Source: CAYFXE01 sp964347035
GTDB lineage: Bacteria; Acidobacteriota; Aminicenantia; Aminicenantales; Aminicenantaceae
NCBI GenBank assembly: GCA_964347035.1
Contig: CAYFXE010000007.1
Coordinates: 21,388-85,387, forward strand
DNA: 64,000 nt
Reading direction: 5' to 3'
In this document: in pieces, positions 1 to 7,717 of the stretch
Layout: every line of letters starts with the position of its first letter
Position numbering within the stretch: position 1 is the first letter of the stretch
Notes under the pieces: model-generated
The model's database searches: none
Told to the model about the DNA's origin: nothing
Seen by the model: the letters and a program-made list of their open reading frames with translations, nothing else
Made by a program: the position numbers and the translations under genes

Positions 1-294
1 TGTTGTCTCTCGCATCTCGTTGTAGCTCAACTTGAAAAGCTGGAGAAAGCTATTCCCGTAGACAGGCTTCAGGCCCCACATTTTGAATCGGGCGGCCACC
101 CATTTGGAGGCTTCATCGTATCCTTTATGGCCTGAGAGCCGTCCTTCCATCTCGGGTGCGGTTAGCACGTCAACCATCTCGAATAGATCTCCGCCTTTTA
201 TCGATCTCATGATGTCTTCGACCTCATCTGCACTCAGAAATTGCCAGATGAGCAGGAATATGAATAGGACGTTAACAGAGAGTTTAGTCTTCAT
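1..294 (-). CDS. M28-family aminopeptidase, N-terminal part (runs off the window)
   Basis: The reverse strand opens at an ATG at 294 and stays open for 98 codons to the window edge. The product begins with a short export signal (MKTKLSVNVLFIFLLIWQFL) followed by a segment with the pattern 'LTAPEMEGRLSGHKGYDEA', then 'WVAARFKMWGLKPV', which is the usual lead-in of secreted M28 zinc aminopeptidases (eGR-sG-gyd-Aa-w-a--f---GLkP). The zinc ligands lie beyond the window, so catalysis cannot be checked. A GGATAAGG ribosome site precedes the start. Family assignment rests on this N-terminal signature only. Confidence 0.75.
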   Translation of the reverse strand, partial: MKTKLSVNVLFIFLLIWQFLSADEVEDIMRSIKGGDLFEMVDVLTAPEMEGRLSGHKGYDEASKWVAARFKMWGLKPVYGNSFLQLFKLSYNEMRETT

Positions 295-370
295 ACATCC
301 TTATCCTTTAGGCATATTGTTAATTGACGAATATTCGATATTAGTCGAATTTACAGCAAAATTCAAACGA

Positions 371-447
371 TATCAGTTGCCAGTTATCAGTTGTCAGAAA
401 AGAATAGAGTCTTATTTTTAACTGAGAACTGAATACTAACAACTGAT
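371..447. repeat. CAGTTATCAGTTGTCAG-type degenerate repeat
   Basis: Tandem 7-8 base degenerate units (TATCAGTTG, CCAGTTATCAG, TTGTCAG) are followed by an inverted version (CTGAGAACTGAATACTAACA). The same family recurs near 33490-33672, 36665-36745, 38650-38730, 40910-41003, 54953-54985 and 57870-58135. It lies between the divergent M28 gene and the lipoprotein gene. Confidence 0.7.
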
Positions 448-510
448 TTACTGTCTTCTAAAGAGGACAAAGGATAGTGCTCCAGACAGCTTTTTCCCCT
501 GATAATCAAA

Positions 511-527
511 TTGGCACAATTATTGCT
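511..527 (+). promoter_or_regulatory. sigma-54 (-24/-12) promoter
   Basis: TTGGCACAATTATTGCT contains GG (513-514) and GC (525-526) separated by exactly 10 bases, and matches the TGGCAC-N5-TTGC consensus perfectly. Transcription would start near 538, about 45 bases before the lipoprotein start at 584. The enhancer-binding activator is not in this window. Confidence 0.75.
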
Positions 528-583
528 GATTAAATAATGCTTAGAAGATGAACCGAGTGAGTTATGTAATGAGGGAGGAAATC

Positions 584-964
584 ATGAAAAAGCTACTACC
601 AATGCTCCTGGTCTTATCCATGGTGGCCTGTCTCAAACAAACCGTCAACACAGACATGACCTTCTATGAAGACCGCACCTTCGATGAAGTCTGGAACGCC
701 TCTGTCAGGGCCCTTGATGATATCGATTTCACGATAGACAGTGTCGACCGAGAGACCGGGTTCATCGCGGCTGAAAGAGGCCGCCATACCCTTCAGAGCG
801 CACCGCCTCGTCTGTCGATCATGATCGAAGATATGGGAGATAAAATTAGTGTCCGCTGCCGGATTCTTCAGAAAGAACAGTACTTCGATATTTTCGGATT
901 CGGGAGAAAAACAGTCCGTGATTTTCTAACCGCCCTGAACATGAACCTAAACAGATCGTCCTGA
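584..964 (+). CDS. small lipoprotein of unknown function
   Basis: This encodes 126 residues. The start at 584 is chosen over an upstream ATG at 548 because GAGGGAGG lies just ahead of it and because the resulting N terminus (MKKLLPMLLVLSMVAC) is a clean lipoprotein signal with a lipobox ending at Cys16. The mature part (about 110 residues) has the pattern DEVWNASVRALDDIDFTID, then 'RETGFIAAERG', typical of small periplasmic alpha/beta lipoproteins, but I recognise no named family. A perfect sigma-54 promoter precedes it. No obvious operon partner follows; the next gene is on the other strand. Confidence 0.75.
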   Translation: MKKLLPMLLVLSMVACLKQTVNTDMTFYEDRTFDEVWNASVRALDDIDFTIDSVDRETGFIAAERGRHTLQSAPPRLSIMIEDMGDKISVRCRILQKEQYFDIFGFGRKTVRDFLTALNMNLNRSS

Positions 965-1019
965 TTCAGCCTGGGAAGGGAAACCTTACATTCCCCCTTC
1001 CAACGGTCGGTTCCCCGCT

Positions 1020-1619
1020 TCAGGCCGAAGGATATATCAACCGATCATCACTACAATAAGATAATTCCTTAAATTTGATATCCAACATGTAGTTCCTCAT
1101 ACCTGTCTCTACATCCACTGCCCTGAAATATTCTTTAGCTCCTTTTTTGCAGGAAAAAACTAAATTGGGTATATAGACCTGCTTGATCTCGATTACCTTC
1201 ACCTCAGGAACCTTTTTATACTTGAAACCATATGTGTTCTCTAAATACCGGATACAGATATTCTTGACATCCTCCTTAGCAACTTGACACTTGACGACTC
1301 GATTTCCATCCACGAAGATTTCCTTGGCCTCTGGATTTCCTGCCGCCTGACTAACCGAGCCAAAATGGCCATCAATTCCAATAAAAGCATAAAAGACACG
1401 AAGATTCGAAAACGGACGAAGGAACTTCACTTCGGCTCCGATAAGCCAAAGAGGATAGTAAACGAGTTCGGATCTCAAGATACTTTCCTGCTCACGGGAT
1501 GATTTTTGGAAGAGCTGGGAGAATCTGTCTATTAAACCACGACGGCCTTTTAAGGCAATTCTTTGAGCTTTTTCTTGATCGATCGAGGCGGGCGTAGACA
1601 GTATTTTTACTTCGTTCAA
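1020..1619 (-). CDS. hypothetical protein, last gene of dipeptidase/symporter operon
   Basis: This 199-residue protein has no signal peptide and no membrane span. It is basic in its N-terminal third and contains a central hydrophobic motif (ELVYYPLWLIGAEVKF) and a Cys near each of three later strands. I do not recognise the family. It starts 38 bases after the stop of the Na+:solute symporter gene on the same strand, so it is probably the last gene of the 4699-to-1020 operon. Its length, clean start and lack of overlapping alternatives support real coding. Confidence 0.6.
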   Translation of the reverse strand: MNEVKILSTPASIDQEKAQRIALKGRRGLIDRFSQLFQKSSREQESILRSELVYYPLWLIGAEVKFLRPFSNLRVFYAFIGIDGHFGSVSQAAGNPEAKEIFVDGNRVVKCQVAKEDVKNICIRYLENTYGFKYKKVPEVKVIEIKQVYIPNLVFSCKKGAKEYFRAVDVETGMRNYMLDIKFKELSYCSDDRLIYPSA

Positions 1620-1657
1620 TTCTCTATCCTCACGATACTATTGCATTCATTTCTGTT

Positions 1658-3205
1658 TTATTCATGCCCTTCCGGATCTCTGCTCTCGGACTCACCAGCA
1701 GGATTAGTAGAATACCGCTTACGACTGTCCCCTATCAAAATATCATCGAAGAAAATCTCCATCACCTTCTGGGGAGATCGAGGAGTCATTTTACTCACTA
1801 GGACGACCAGACCTAAAGAAATCATTGCCCCGAAGATAGCCGGCCATATCCCTGCGATCCAGTTGTCAAAGGATTGATACTTCATATAGCCGAGGACATA
1901 CCAGACGATACAGCTTAAAGCGCCACCGATCATTCCTGAGACACCGCCCTCTTTGGTGGTGCGCGGCCACCAGACTCCGAGAAGAAGGGGAAAGGTAAAG
2001 GCCGAGGCCATCAAACTGAAAGACATAGTGACAATCCACAAGATGGCTGCTGGCGGCTTGATGGCCACAAAAAGAGCAAGAAGACCGATTCCTAGTGTCA
2101 CTAACCTGGCAATCTTTAAGCCCTTGCGGCTGTCTATGTCCTTTCCCATGAACTTGATGTAGATATTCTCGACCACCAGCGAGCCGGCCAGAAGAAGGAT
2201 AGAGTCTATAGTCGACATCATCGCTCCCAAAACGGCCGCGATGATAATCCCCCCGATGATCGGCGGCAAAAGCATGGAGACCATTGTCGGCACGGTCAGG
2301 TCCGGACGCTCTATAGTGGGCAGCAAAACGCCTCCAGCAATCGCCACTAAAGTCGCAGTGAGATAGATAAAACTCTGAAAAAGTACCGAATACACCAAGG
2401 CCCCTCTTAGCGTTCGGTCATCTTCAGGAATCAAGAACCTCGTCACAGAGGCAGGCGATCCTCCGATCTGGAAAAAGCCCCAGACAATAAAGGCCGAAAC
2501 AACCCACAAGGCCGGCATTTTACCGAGAAAGGATATAGCTCCCGGGTTGAGTTGGGCATACTGTTGATGCATGCCGGCAAAACCTCCCGCTGCCTTCACC
2601 GCCACGGGAGCCAGGATGGCGAACCCGATGATCATGATCAATCCCTGGAAAAGGTCGGTCCAGGCTACAGCGAACATACCTCCGAGAACCGTGTATAGGA
2701 TCACGATGCCGCCGAAAACGAAAAGCCCCATCCAGTACGGCATCCCGATCAGAACTTCGAAGACGTTGCCGGCCGCCTTCAACTGAGCCGCGATCATCGG
2801 GATGAAGGCGATGAGCATGATGATCGTCGCGGTCAGGCTCGCGGCGTGGCTGTAGAAGCGGGCCTCGAAGATATCGGCGATGGTCACACTCTTAATCCGG
2901 CTGGCCACCTTCCTCATCCGATCACCGACCAGGATGTAGGAAAACCAGGGTGCAGCGGCAGATGATACGGCCGCCGGAGTGAAATTGTATCCCAGGATTT
3001 TCTCTGTCCCCACAGCTCCCATGTAGGTACTGCCGCTCATCTGAGTGGCTGAGAACGAAAATCCTACGGTTGCCGAGCCGAGCTTCCCCTTGGCGATAAA
3101 ATAATCTTTGTCGGACTTAACCCGTCTGTTAAACCAGAATCCTAGAGCCAACATCCCAGCAAAATAAATGGATAAAATCAGGATGTATTGAATGGTAAGA
3201 CTCAT
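1658..3205 (-). CDS. sodium:solute symporter (SSS family, PanF-like)
   Basis: This 515-residue polytopic membrane protein has about 13 hydrophobic spans. The N terminus (YILILSIYFAGMLALGFWF, then 'SDKDYFIAKGKLG') and 'GGMFAVAWTDLFQGLIMI' are hallmarks of the SSS family (TC 2.A.21), which couples Na+ influx to uptake of organic solutes. 'ATQMSGSTYMGAVG' corresponds to the conserved first-helix substrate/Na+ region. The gene sits between an M19 dipeptidase and an unknown protein in one leftward operon and is preceded by a small two-span protein, so an amino acid or dipeptide product is a reasonable guess for the substrate. The sequence alone does not fix the substrate. Confidence 0.85.
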   Translation of the reverse strand: MSLTIQYILILSIYFAGMLALGFWFNRRVKSDKDYFIAKGKLGSATVGFSFSATQMSGSTYMGAVGTEKILGYNFTPAAVSSAAAPWFSYILVGDRMRKVASRIKSVTIADIFEARFYSHAASLTATIIMLIAFIPMIAAQLKAAGNVFEVLIGMPYWMGLFVFGGIVILYTVLGGMFAVAWTDLFQGLIMIIGFAILAPVAVKAAGGFAGMHQQYAQLNPGAISFLGKMPALWVVSAFIVWGFFQIGGSPASVTRFLIPEDDRTLRGALVYSVLFQSFIYLTATLVAIAGGVLLPTIERPDLTVPTMVSMLLPPIIGGIIIAAVLGAMMSTIDSILLLAGSLVVENIYIKFMGKDIDSRKGLKIARLVTLGIGLLALFVAIKPPAAILWIVTMSFSLMASAFTFPLLLGVWWPRTTKEGGVSGMIGGALSCIVWYVLGYMKYQSFDNWIAGIWPAIFGAMISLGLVVLVSKMTPRSPQKVMEIFFDDILIGDSRKRYSTNPAGESESRDPEGHE

Positions 3206-3229
3206 AACCAGCTTGGTCTCCTCAAAAGA

Positions 3230-3463
3230 CTATCTTCCCTTTTTCGCGTAAAAGACGGCGGCAACAATAAGATAGGCATAGCCAAAATAGGCCAAGATCC
3301 AGACCCCCCAATCCAGATTACCGGGACCTGGTGGCCATTTTAAGATAAGCATCAGACTTCCACCGACGAGAAAAATGGCCATGAGAAGGATGGAAATCAG
3401 AGGAAGTTTAATTTTGTTGATGATGAAACTCCATTTCTGGCATGGATTTCTCTGTTGGTTGAT
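3230..3463 (-). CDS. small two-span membrane protein, probable symporter partner
   Basis: The reverse frame is open for 77 codons between the M19 dipeptidase and the symporter. It encodes a helix (LPLISILLMAIFLVGGSLML), a turn 'KWPPGPGNLDWG', and a second helix (VWILAYFGYAYLIVAAVFYA) with a basic end 'KKGR'. Small two-helix proteins next to SSS symporters are a recurring arrangement. The start is unclear: the open stretch begins with ATC at 3463 just after a stop; the first ATG in frame is at 3382, which would cut into helix 1. An unusual start codon, or a base error near the ATG-rich stretch at 3432-3443, is likely. Confidence 0.55.
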   Translation of the reverse strand: MNQQRNPCQKWSFIINKIKLPLISILLMAIFLVGGSLMLILKWPPGPGNLDWGVWILAYFGYAYLIVAAVFYAKKGR

Positions 3464-3469
3464 TCACTT

Positions 3470-4699
3470 TCAGGAATGCCAGACGTCTTTAAGTATCCGC
3501 AAGATGTTCTCGCCTAAAACCTTGGCGATATCCTCATCCGAATAATCGTGCTTCACTAGCCATCTCAGAATGTTGTGGGAGGCTTCGGTCGGGTTTTCGA
3601 TGCCCTTGACGTATTCCACTTCCTCGAATTGAGGAGCCGCATCCTGGTCTTCTTCTTTACTTTTGTGGGCTTGATCTATGGATAAGGCCTCTGTATAGAC
3701 ATGATGCAGTCCGACATGATCACCGTAGAGGGTGTCCGGACCAAAAGCCAAATGGTCAATTCCCACCAGATCCTTGATGTATTCAAAATGCTCCATGAAA
3801 GCCTCGATGTTGTGAAGCGGATTTTTTTGGGTGAGCGTGGTGTGCGGAGCGGCTTCAACGCCGATGACTCCTCCCTTATCCGCACAGGCTTTAACGACTT
3901 TGTCAGGAGCAAGCCTTTTGATGTTCCAGAGGCTTCTGGCTCCCGTGTGCGACAAGAATACGGGTTTCCTGCTGGCAGCGATGACATCCAGGGTTGTCTG
4001 ATCGCTGGAATGGGCACAGTCTATAGCCATCCCCACCTTGTTCATCCTCTCAACAGCCTGATGGCCAAAGCTTGTCAATCCTCCATCTCGCGGCTCCTTA
4101 AGACCTGTTCCCAGACAATTCGATTCGCTGTAGGTTATGCCCATCACCCGGACTCCGAAGCCGTAGAGAATCTCTATCCGGTCCAACTCGTTCTCGATCA
4201 TGGCCGCTCCTTCTTGGGAGGCGACCAGAGCGATCTTTCCCTCCTCATGGGCTTTGTAAATATCATTAACACCCTCACCCTTGATCAAGAAATCCTGATG
4301 GGCCAGGTCACAGAACCTCATCCCCAGGTCATAGATGATGTCCGACCATTTCCAGCCATGTTTGGAGGTGATCATAGCTGTTCCGTCCATGAAATTATCA
4401 AATACCGCATCCCAGTAAGAATTGGCCAAAGCTTCAAAGGCTGTGAACACGCGAGCTTGCCTTTCATAATCGAATGTCTCGGCGATGTTCGCCGGAAAAA
4501 GATGTGGATGTTCATGAAGGGAGATCATAATACACTTCGAAGCCAACTTCTCGACTCTCCTCTCTTGCTCGGGCTTGAGGGAGATGAGATGGGATTCAAA
4601 TTCTCTATCTCCTTTGGCCAATCTAAACTCCTTATAATCCTTCCCTTTCTCAAGATAATCGAAGGATTGATAACCCGAATATTTTTTATGAATTCCCAT
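3470..4699 (-). CDS. M19-family (membrane/renal) dipeptidase
   Basis: This 409-residue metallo-dipeptidase has a TIM-barrel amidohydrolase fold and cleaves dipeptides, often with D-residues. Visible metal-site segments are 'LHEHPHL' near residue 62, 'SQEGAAMIENE' with the bridging Glu, 'AIDCAHSSDQTT', 'VFLSHTGARS' with the two later His, and 'FGPDTLYGDH' with the final Asp region. The first motif is HEH rather than the usual H-x-D, so metal coordination may differ. No signal peptide is present, so it is likely cytoplasmic and acts on peptides imported by the co-transcribed symporter. GGAGG lies 8 bases before the ATG. It heads the operon running to 1020. Confidence 0.85.
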   Translation of the reverse strand: MGIHKKYSGYQSFDYLEKGKDYKEFRLAKGDREFESHLISLKPEQERRVEKLASKCIMISLHEHPHLFPANIAETFDYERQARVFTAFEALANSYWDAVFDNFMDGTAMITSKHGWKWSDIIYDLGMRFCDLAHQDFLIKGEGVNDIYKAHEEGKIALVASQEGAAMIENELDRIEILYGFGVRVMGITYSESNCLGTGLKEPRDGGLTSFGHQAVERMNKVGMAIDCAHSSDQTTLDVIAASRKPVFLSHTGARSLWNIKRLAPDKVVKACADKGGVIGVEAAPHTTLTQKNPLHNIEAFMEHFEYIKDLVGIDHLAFGPDTLYGDHVGLHHVYTEALSIDQAHKSKEEDQDAAPQFEEVEYVKGIENPTEASHNILRWLVKHDYSDEDIAKVLGENILRILKDVWHS

Positions 4700-4724
4700 T
4701 GATCAGCCTCCAATCAGAAATATT

Positions 4725-4754
4725 TATATAAGAAACATTTATTTAAGCCGTCAT
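4725..4754 (-). promoter_or_regulatory. possible promoter of the dipeptidase/symporter operon
   Basis: On the reverse strand ATGACG (4754-4749) is followed after 18 bases by TATATA (4730-4725), about 25 bases before the start of the dipeptidase gene. The -35 box is weak (4 of 6). The whole 29-base segment resembles a stretch at 41227-41255. Confidence 0.3.
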
Positions 4755-4806
4755 TACTGCACCTTTTGTCATTCCCTCCTCTTGTCGTCATTCCTTTTTC
4801 TTTTTA

Positions 4807-4830
4807 TCATTCCTGCTTCCGCAGGAATGA
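4807..4830. repeat. TCATTCCTGC hairpin repeat (dRS3-like family)
   Basis: TCATTCCTGC and GCAGGAATGA form a perfect 10-base inverted repeat around TTCC. The same GTCATTCC(C/T)GC palindromes recur in intergenic regions near 13610-13770, 36780-36912, 41110-41215, 51035-51175, 52510-52610, 54918 and 57930-58060. Confidence 0.75.
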
Positions 4831-4867
4831 CGTTCTATTAAGCACCTATCGCCTCAGCGGACACATA

Positions 4868-4933
4868 CAAAACCTTGGGATAAGGCCTGACCCCAGCTCA
4901 CAAAACCTTGGGATAAGGCCTGACCCCAGCTCA
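4868..4933. repeat. two 33-bp tandem direct repeats
   Basis: Two perfect copies of a 33-base unit (4868-4900, 4901-4933) lie end to end. Each contains CCTGACCCC, which resembles the GGGGTCAGG ends of the inverted element at 52393-52471. There is no gene here. Confidence 0.85.
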
Positions 4934-5038
4934 GACATACTCGCAAGTCGACTTCGTCGAAGGCCAAATCTTCAATACGCGCATCATCCATCCCGAATAT
5001 TTGCTTTCAACTCCTTCAATTGCTAACACATAAAACTA

Positions 5039-5770
5039 TTATTTCTTCTCCAGCTTGGGTGGATAAGGAAAGGCCTTCTTGCTGTGGGAGAGATGGGAGT
5101 TTATGAGTGCTTCTAGAGTCTTAAGAGAGACATAGGCGGGGTTGACCACTGGAATACCAAACTGCTCCTGGATTTCATCTGATACACCCATGAAGGCCAT
5201 GCTCATGCAGCCTAAAATGATAACATCTGCTCTGTCCTGTTCTATGGCTTGCTTTGTTTCTTCTAGGATTCTCTTCTTGGTCTCTTCAACATCCTTCCTG
5301 AGGTCGAGAACAGGAATATTCACAGATCGCACAGAGGTCAATTTTCTATTAACACCGATGACCCTCGCCAGCTTTTCCAAAGATGGAATGACAGAATCCA
5401 ACACAGTGATTATGGAGAATCTGTGTCCGAGTATTGCGGCCAACACCATCGAAGTCTCCCCTGGACCGACCACAGGGATTTTCACCATCTCCCTGATGGC
5501 GTCGATCCCAGGATCACCAAAGCAACCCAGGATCACGCCGTCGTAACCATCTTTTTCAGCCTGCAACACTCGCTCTACTGTCTCAGGAATCGATAGATAT
5601 TCTTCATAGGCAGATTCGATGGAGCTGGGTCCGCTCTCAATATCCACAATGTCAACAACTGTTTCTTTCGCTGCTTTGTCTTGAAGGATCTTTTTCCTTC
5701 TTCCCAGCTCTTCCTCTCCAAACTCAGTTTTCGACATAGTGCCAGGGACGACATACAGAATTTTCATCAT
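5039..5770 (-). CDS. Asp/Glu/hydantoin racemase family protein
   Basis: This 243-residue cytosolic enzyme belongs to the cofactor-independent Asp/Glu/hydantoin racemase superfamily. The two catalytic Cys motifs are visible: 'GVILGCFGDPGID' near residue 82 and 'DVIILGCMSMAFMG' near residue 190, the paired-Cys arrangement of two-base racemases. 'IPVVGPGETSMVLAAILG' fits the hydantoin-racemase branch best. It probably interconverts amino acid or hydantoin stereoisomers; the substrate is unknown. It lies upstream of the dipeptidase/symporter operon on the same strand, separated by about 340 bases of repeats, so it is likely transcribed separately. Two adjacent ATGs are possible starts; AGGAAGG precedes both. 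Confidence 0.8.
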   Translation of the reverse strand: MMKILYVVPGTMSKTEFGEEELGRRKKILQDKAAKETVVDIVDIESGPSSIESAYEEYLSIPETVERVLQAEKDGYDGVILGCFGDPGIDAIREMVKIPVVGPGETSMVLAAILGHRFSIITVLDSVIPSLEKLARVIGVNRKLTSVRSVNIPVLDLRKDVEETKKRILEETKQAIEQDRADVIILGCMSMAFMGVSDEIQEQFGIPVVNPAYVSLKTLEALINSHLSHSKKAFPYPPKLEKK

Positions 5771-5850
5771 TACAACCTTCCTTTACGATCGAATATGAAT
5801 CGGGAAGTCATATTCATTTTGATCGATCTGACTTTCCTCAATCAATACTA

Positions 5851-5879
5851 TTGACGACAAACTTGATACTGTTTATACC
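5851..5879 (+). promoter_or_regulatory. sigma-70-like promoter
   Basis: TTGACG (5851-5856) is followed by a 17-base spacer and TATACC (5874-5879). It points rightward at the small ORF at 5955, away from the divergent racemase gene. There is a second TTGACA near 5929. Confidence 0.4.
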
Positions 5880-5954
5880 ATAGGACAGGAGCAGGAACAA
5901 ATCAGGAAAAAACCTTGATATCACTTGACATATATATATGCTACATACACCACG

Positions 5955-6056
5955 ATGGCCTTTATTGAGTTTACTGCGGCCTTAAATAGGAAATTGCGAG
6001 GAAATGAAACACCTGAAGATCTGGCTTCATTGGCTATGAGGGAGTTAGAAAAATAG
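5955..6056 (+). CDS. possible 33-residue small protein
   Basis: An ATG-to-TAG frame of 33 codons (MAFIEFTAALNRKLRGNETP, then 'EDLASLAMRELEK') lies behind a sigma-70-like promoter. There is no clear ribosome site and no recognised family. It could be a remnant of a longer gene. It is convergent with the kinase gene that ends at 6075. Confidence 0.25.
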   Translation: MAFIEFTAALNRKLRGNETPEDLASLAMRELEK

Positions 6057-6074
6057 GTAGTCCCCTTTTTTATG

Positions 6075-7574
6075 TCAGCCCTCAACGTCAGAGGTGCGAA
6101 GGGGGATACGGATGGTGAAGGTAGATCCTTTTTCTTCCTCGCTTTGCACCTCGATCTCGCCTCCGTGCTCGTTTACGATCCGATAACAGATGGATAAACC
6201 GAGGCCCGGGCCCACTCCTGGCCCTTTAGTGGTAAATCCAGGATCGAATATTTTATCGAGATTTTCCTCAGGAATTCCTTTTCCATTGTCTTTAATCATG
6301 ATCATCACGTTCTCTTTTTCCTGCTGTGTTTTTATCCATATCTTTCCCTGTCCACTCGTGGCTTCAATAGCATTCGTCAGGATATTCAAGAAGACCTGGT
6401 TGAGTTGTCCTGGGTTACAATAGATCTCTGGAAGAGGAGCAAAGTCCTTCTCGATTTCTAGCTTCAACTCGGGATTAACGATAAGCAGGGTAAGCGTATC
6501 CTCGATCCCTTGATGAAGGTCAGCCTTCTGGTATTCGGTGGCATCAAGGCGGGCAAATCCTCTAAGCGCTTTAACAACTCTGTCTATTCTAGAGGCGCCC
6601 ATAGCCGTGGACTGGTTGAGTTCTATTAGGGCTTCAACGGCTCGATTGAGCTTTTCTTTTTTCTCGTCTGTCCAAGGCCCTTCTTCCTTATCCTCTACGA
6701 TACTGCTTATGATTTTGATAATTCTCTGGGCTGTATCGGCGTTGGAGTTAATCGCCCCGAGAGGTGTGTTCACCTCGTGGGCCAAGCCAGCCACAAGATT
6801 GCCGAGGGAAACCATCTTTTCTTTCTGGATAAGCTGGGCCTGTGTCTCACGGAGCTTTATGTTCGTCTCTTCCAGCTCCTCGGCATGTTCTTTGAGGGAT
6901 TGCTTCAGTGAAATTTGTTTCTGCCTCGATCGGTAGAGACGATACCGACTGTGAAAGATGAGGCTGGATAACACAGTACATAATACAACCGCCAAACTCA
7001 GAAGCACATAAGACTCATCCTGCACATAAAGAGGGGCTTCTCCAAAAATTCCAGGAGTAAAACGCGCGACGAGGTAGAATTGCAGAGTTATCGTCACTCC
7101 GAGGAGTAGGATCTGCCACGACCTAAAGGGAGCAGCGCCCATCCCGATCAACAAGGCTAGGATTAGATATCCGGCCGATAACGAAACATCTCTTTTCACT
7201 ATGTCGTCGAAGAGAATAGCCATACATGTAGCCAGGATGAGCAGGAAAACCACAATTCGGCCACTTCGAGGTCTTCGGCAGAATCTAGATAATATTATTA
7301 CCAAAACACCTAAAAAGAAAATTACGATTTTGTCTGCAACAGCGGCAACATTCTTAATCTCTGGTCGAGAAATCCAGACGAGCTTCTGGCCGAGGATTAA
7401 AGCCATTGAGCCCAGGTGTATAATCGGAGCGACAACAGCCAAGGTCCCTGCAATGATCATCCCGCTCCGGGTTAGGCGGGTGATGTATTCACTGAATCCT
7501 GGATCCTTTTCCATTTTGTCAGGAAACAGATAACTCAACCAATAGGACAATGATTTCTTTTTTGAACTAGTCAT
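6075..7574 (-). CDS. membrane-bound sensor histidine kinase
   Basis: This 499-residue protein has an N-terminal block of about six membrane spans (residues 35-205) with little periplasmic sequence, suggesting a signal sensed in the membrane. A coiled-coil linker (residues 215-250) leads to the phosphoacceptor box 'GLAHEVNTPLGAI'. The ATPase domain follows with N-box 'NILTNAIEA', G1 'IKDNGKGIPEENL', F-box 'IFDPGFTTKG' and G2 'GPGLGLSICYRIVNEHGG'. It therefore autophosphorylates on His. No response regulator gene is adjacent, so it is an orphan whose partner lies elsewhere. Confidence 0.9.
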   Translation of the reverse strand: MTSSKKKSLSYWLSYLFPDKMEKDPGFSEYITRLTRSGMIIAGTLAVVAPIIHLGSMALILGQKLVWISRPEIKNVAAVADKIVIFFLGVLVIILSRFCRRPRSGRIVVFLLILATCMAILFDDIVKRDVSLSAGYLILALLIGMGAAPFRSWQILLLGVTITLQFYLVARFTPGIFGEAPLYVQDESYVLLSLAVVLCTVLSSLIFHSRYRLYRSRQKQISLKQSLKEHAEELEETNIKLRETQAQLIQKEKMVSLGNLVAGLAHEVNTPLGAINSNADTAQRIIKIISSIVEDKEEGPWTDEKKEKLNRAVEALIELNQSTAMGASRIDRVVKALRGFARLDATEYQKADLHQGIEDTLTLLIVNPELKLEIEKDFAPLPEIYCNPGQLNQVFLNILTNAIEATSGQGKIWIKTQQEKENVMIMIKDNGKGIPEENLDKIFDPGFTTKGPGVGPGLGLSICYRIVNEHGGEIEVQSEEEKGSTFTIRIPLRTSDVEG

Positions 7575-7717
7575 TTCTTTTTCTCACTAGCGAGTTAAAT
7601 CACAAGTAAAAAAATGGATGGTATTTTACCCTCATGGAATTTAGCTGATTTCCTGTCCCTTCCGTTCGGATTATATCAAAGGCAAAAGAAAGTTGTCAAA
7701 ACGGCAAAGAGGAAACG

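Noticed and set aside
3701..4702. 333-codon open frame on the plus strand
   Set aside because: It lies exactly antisense to the M19 dipeptidase, which has clear metal-site motifs and a ribosome site; the antisense product has no domain or start signal.
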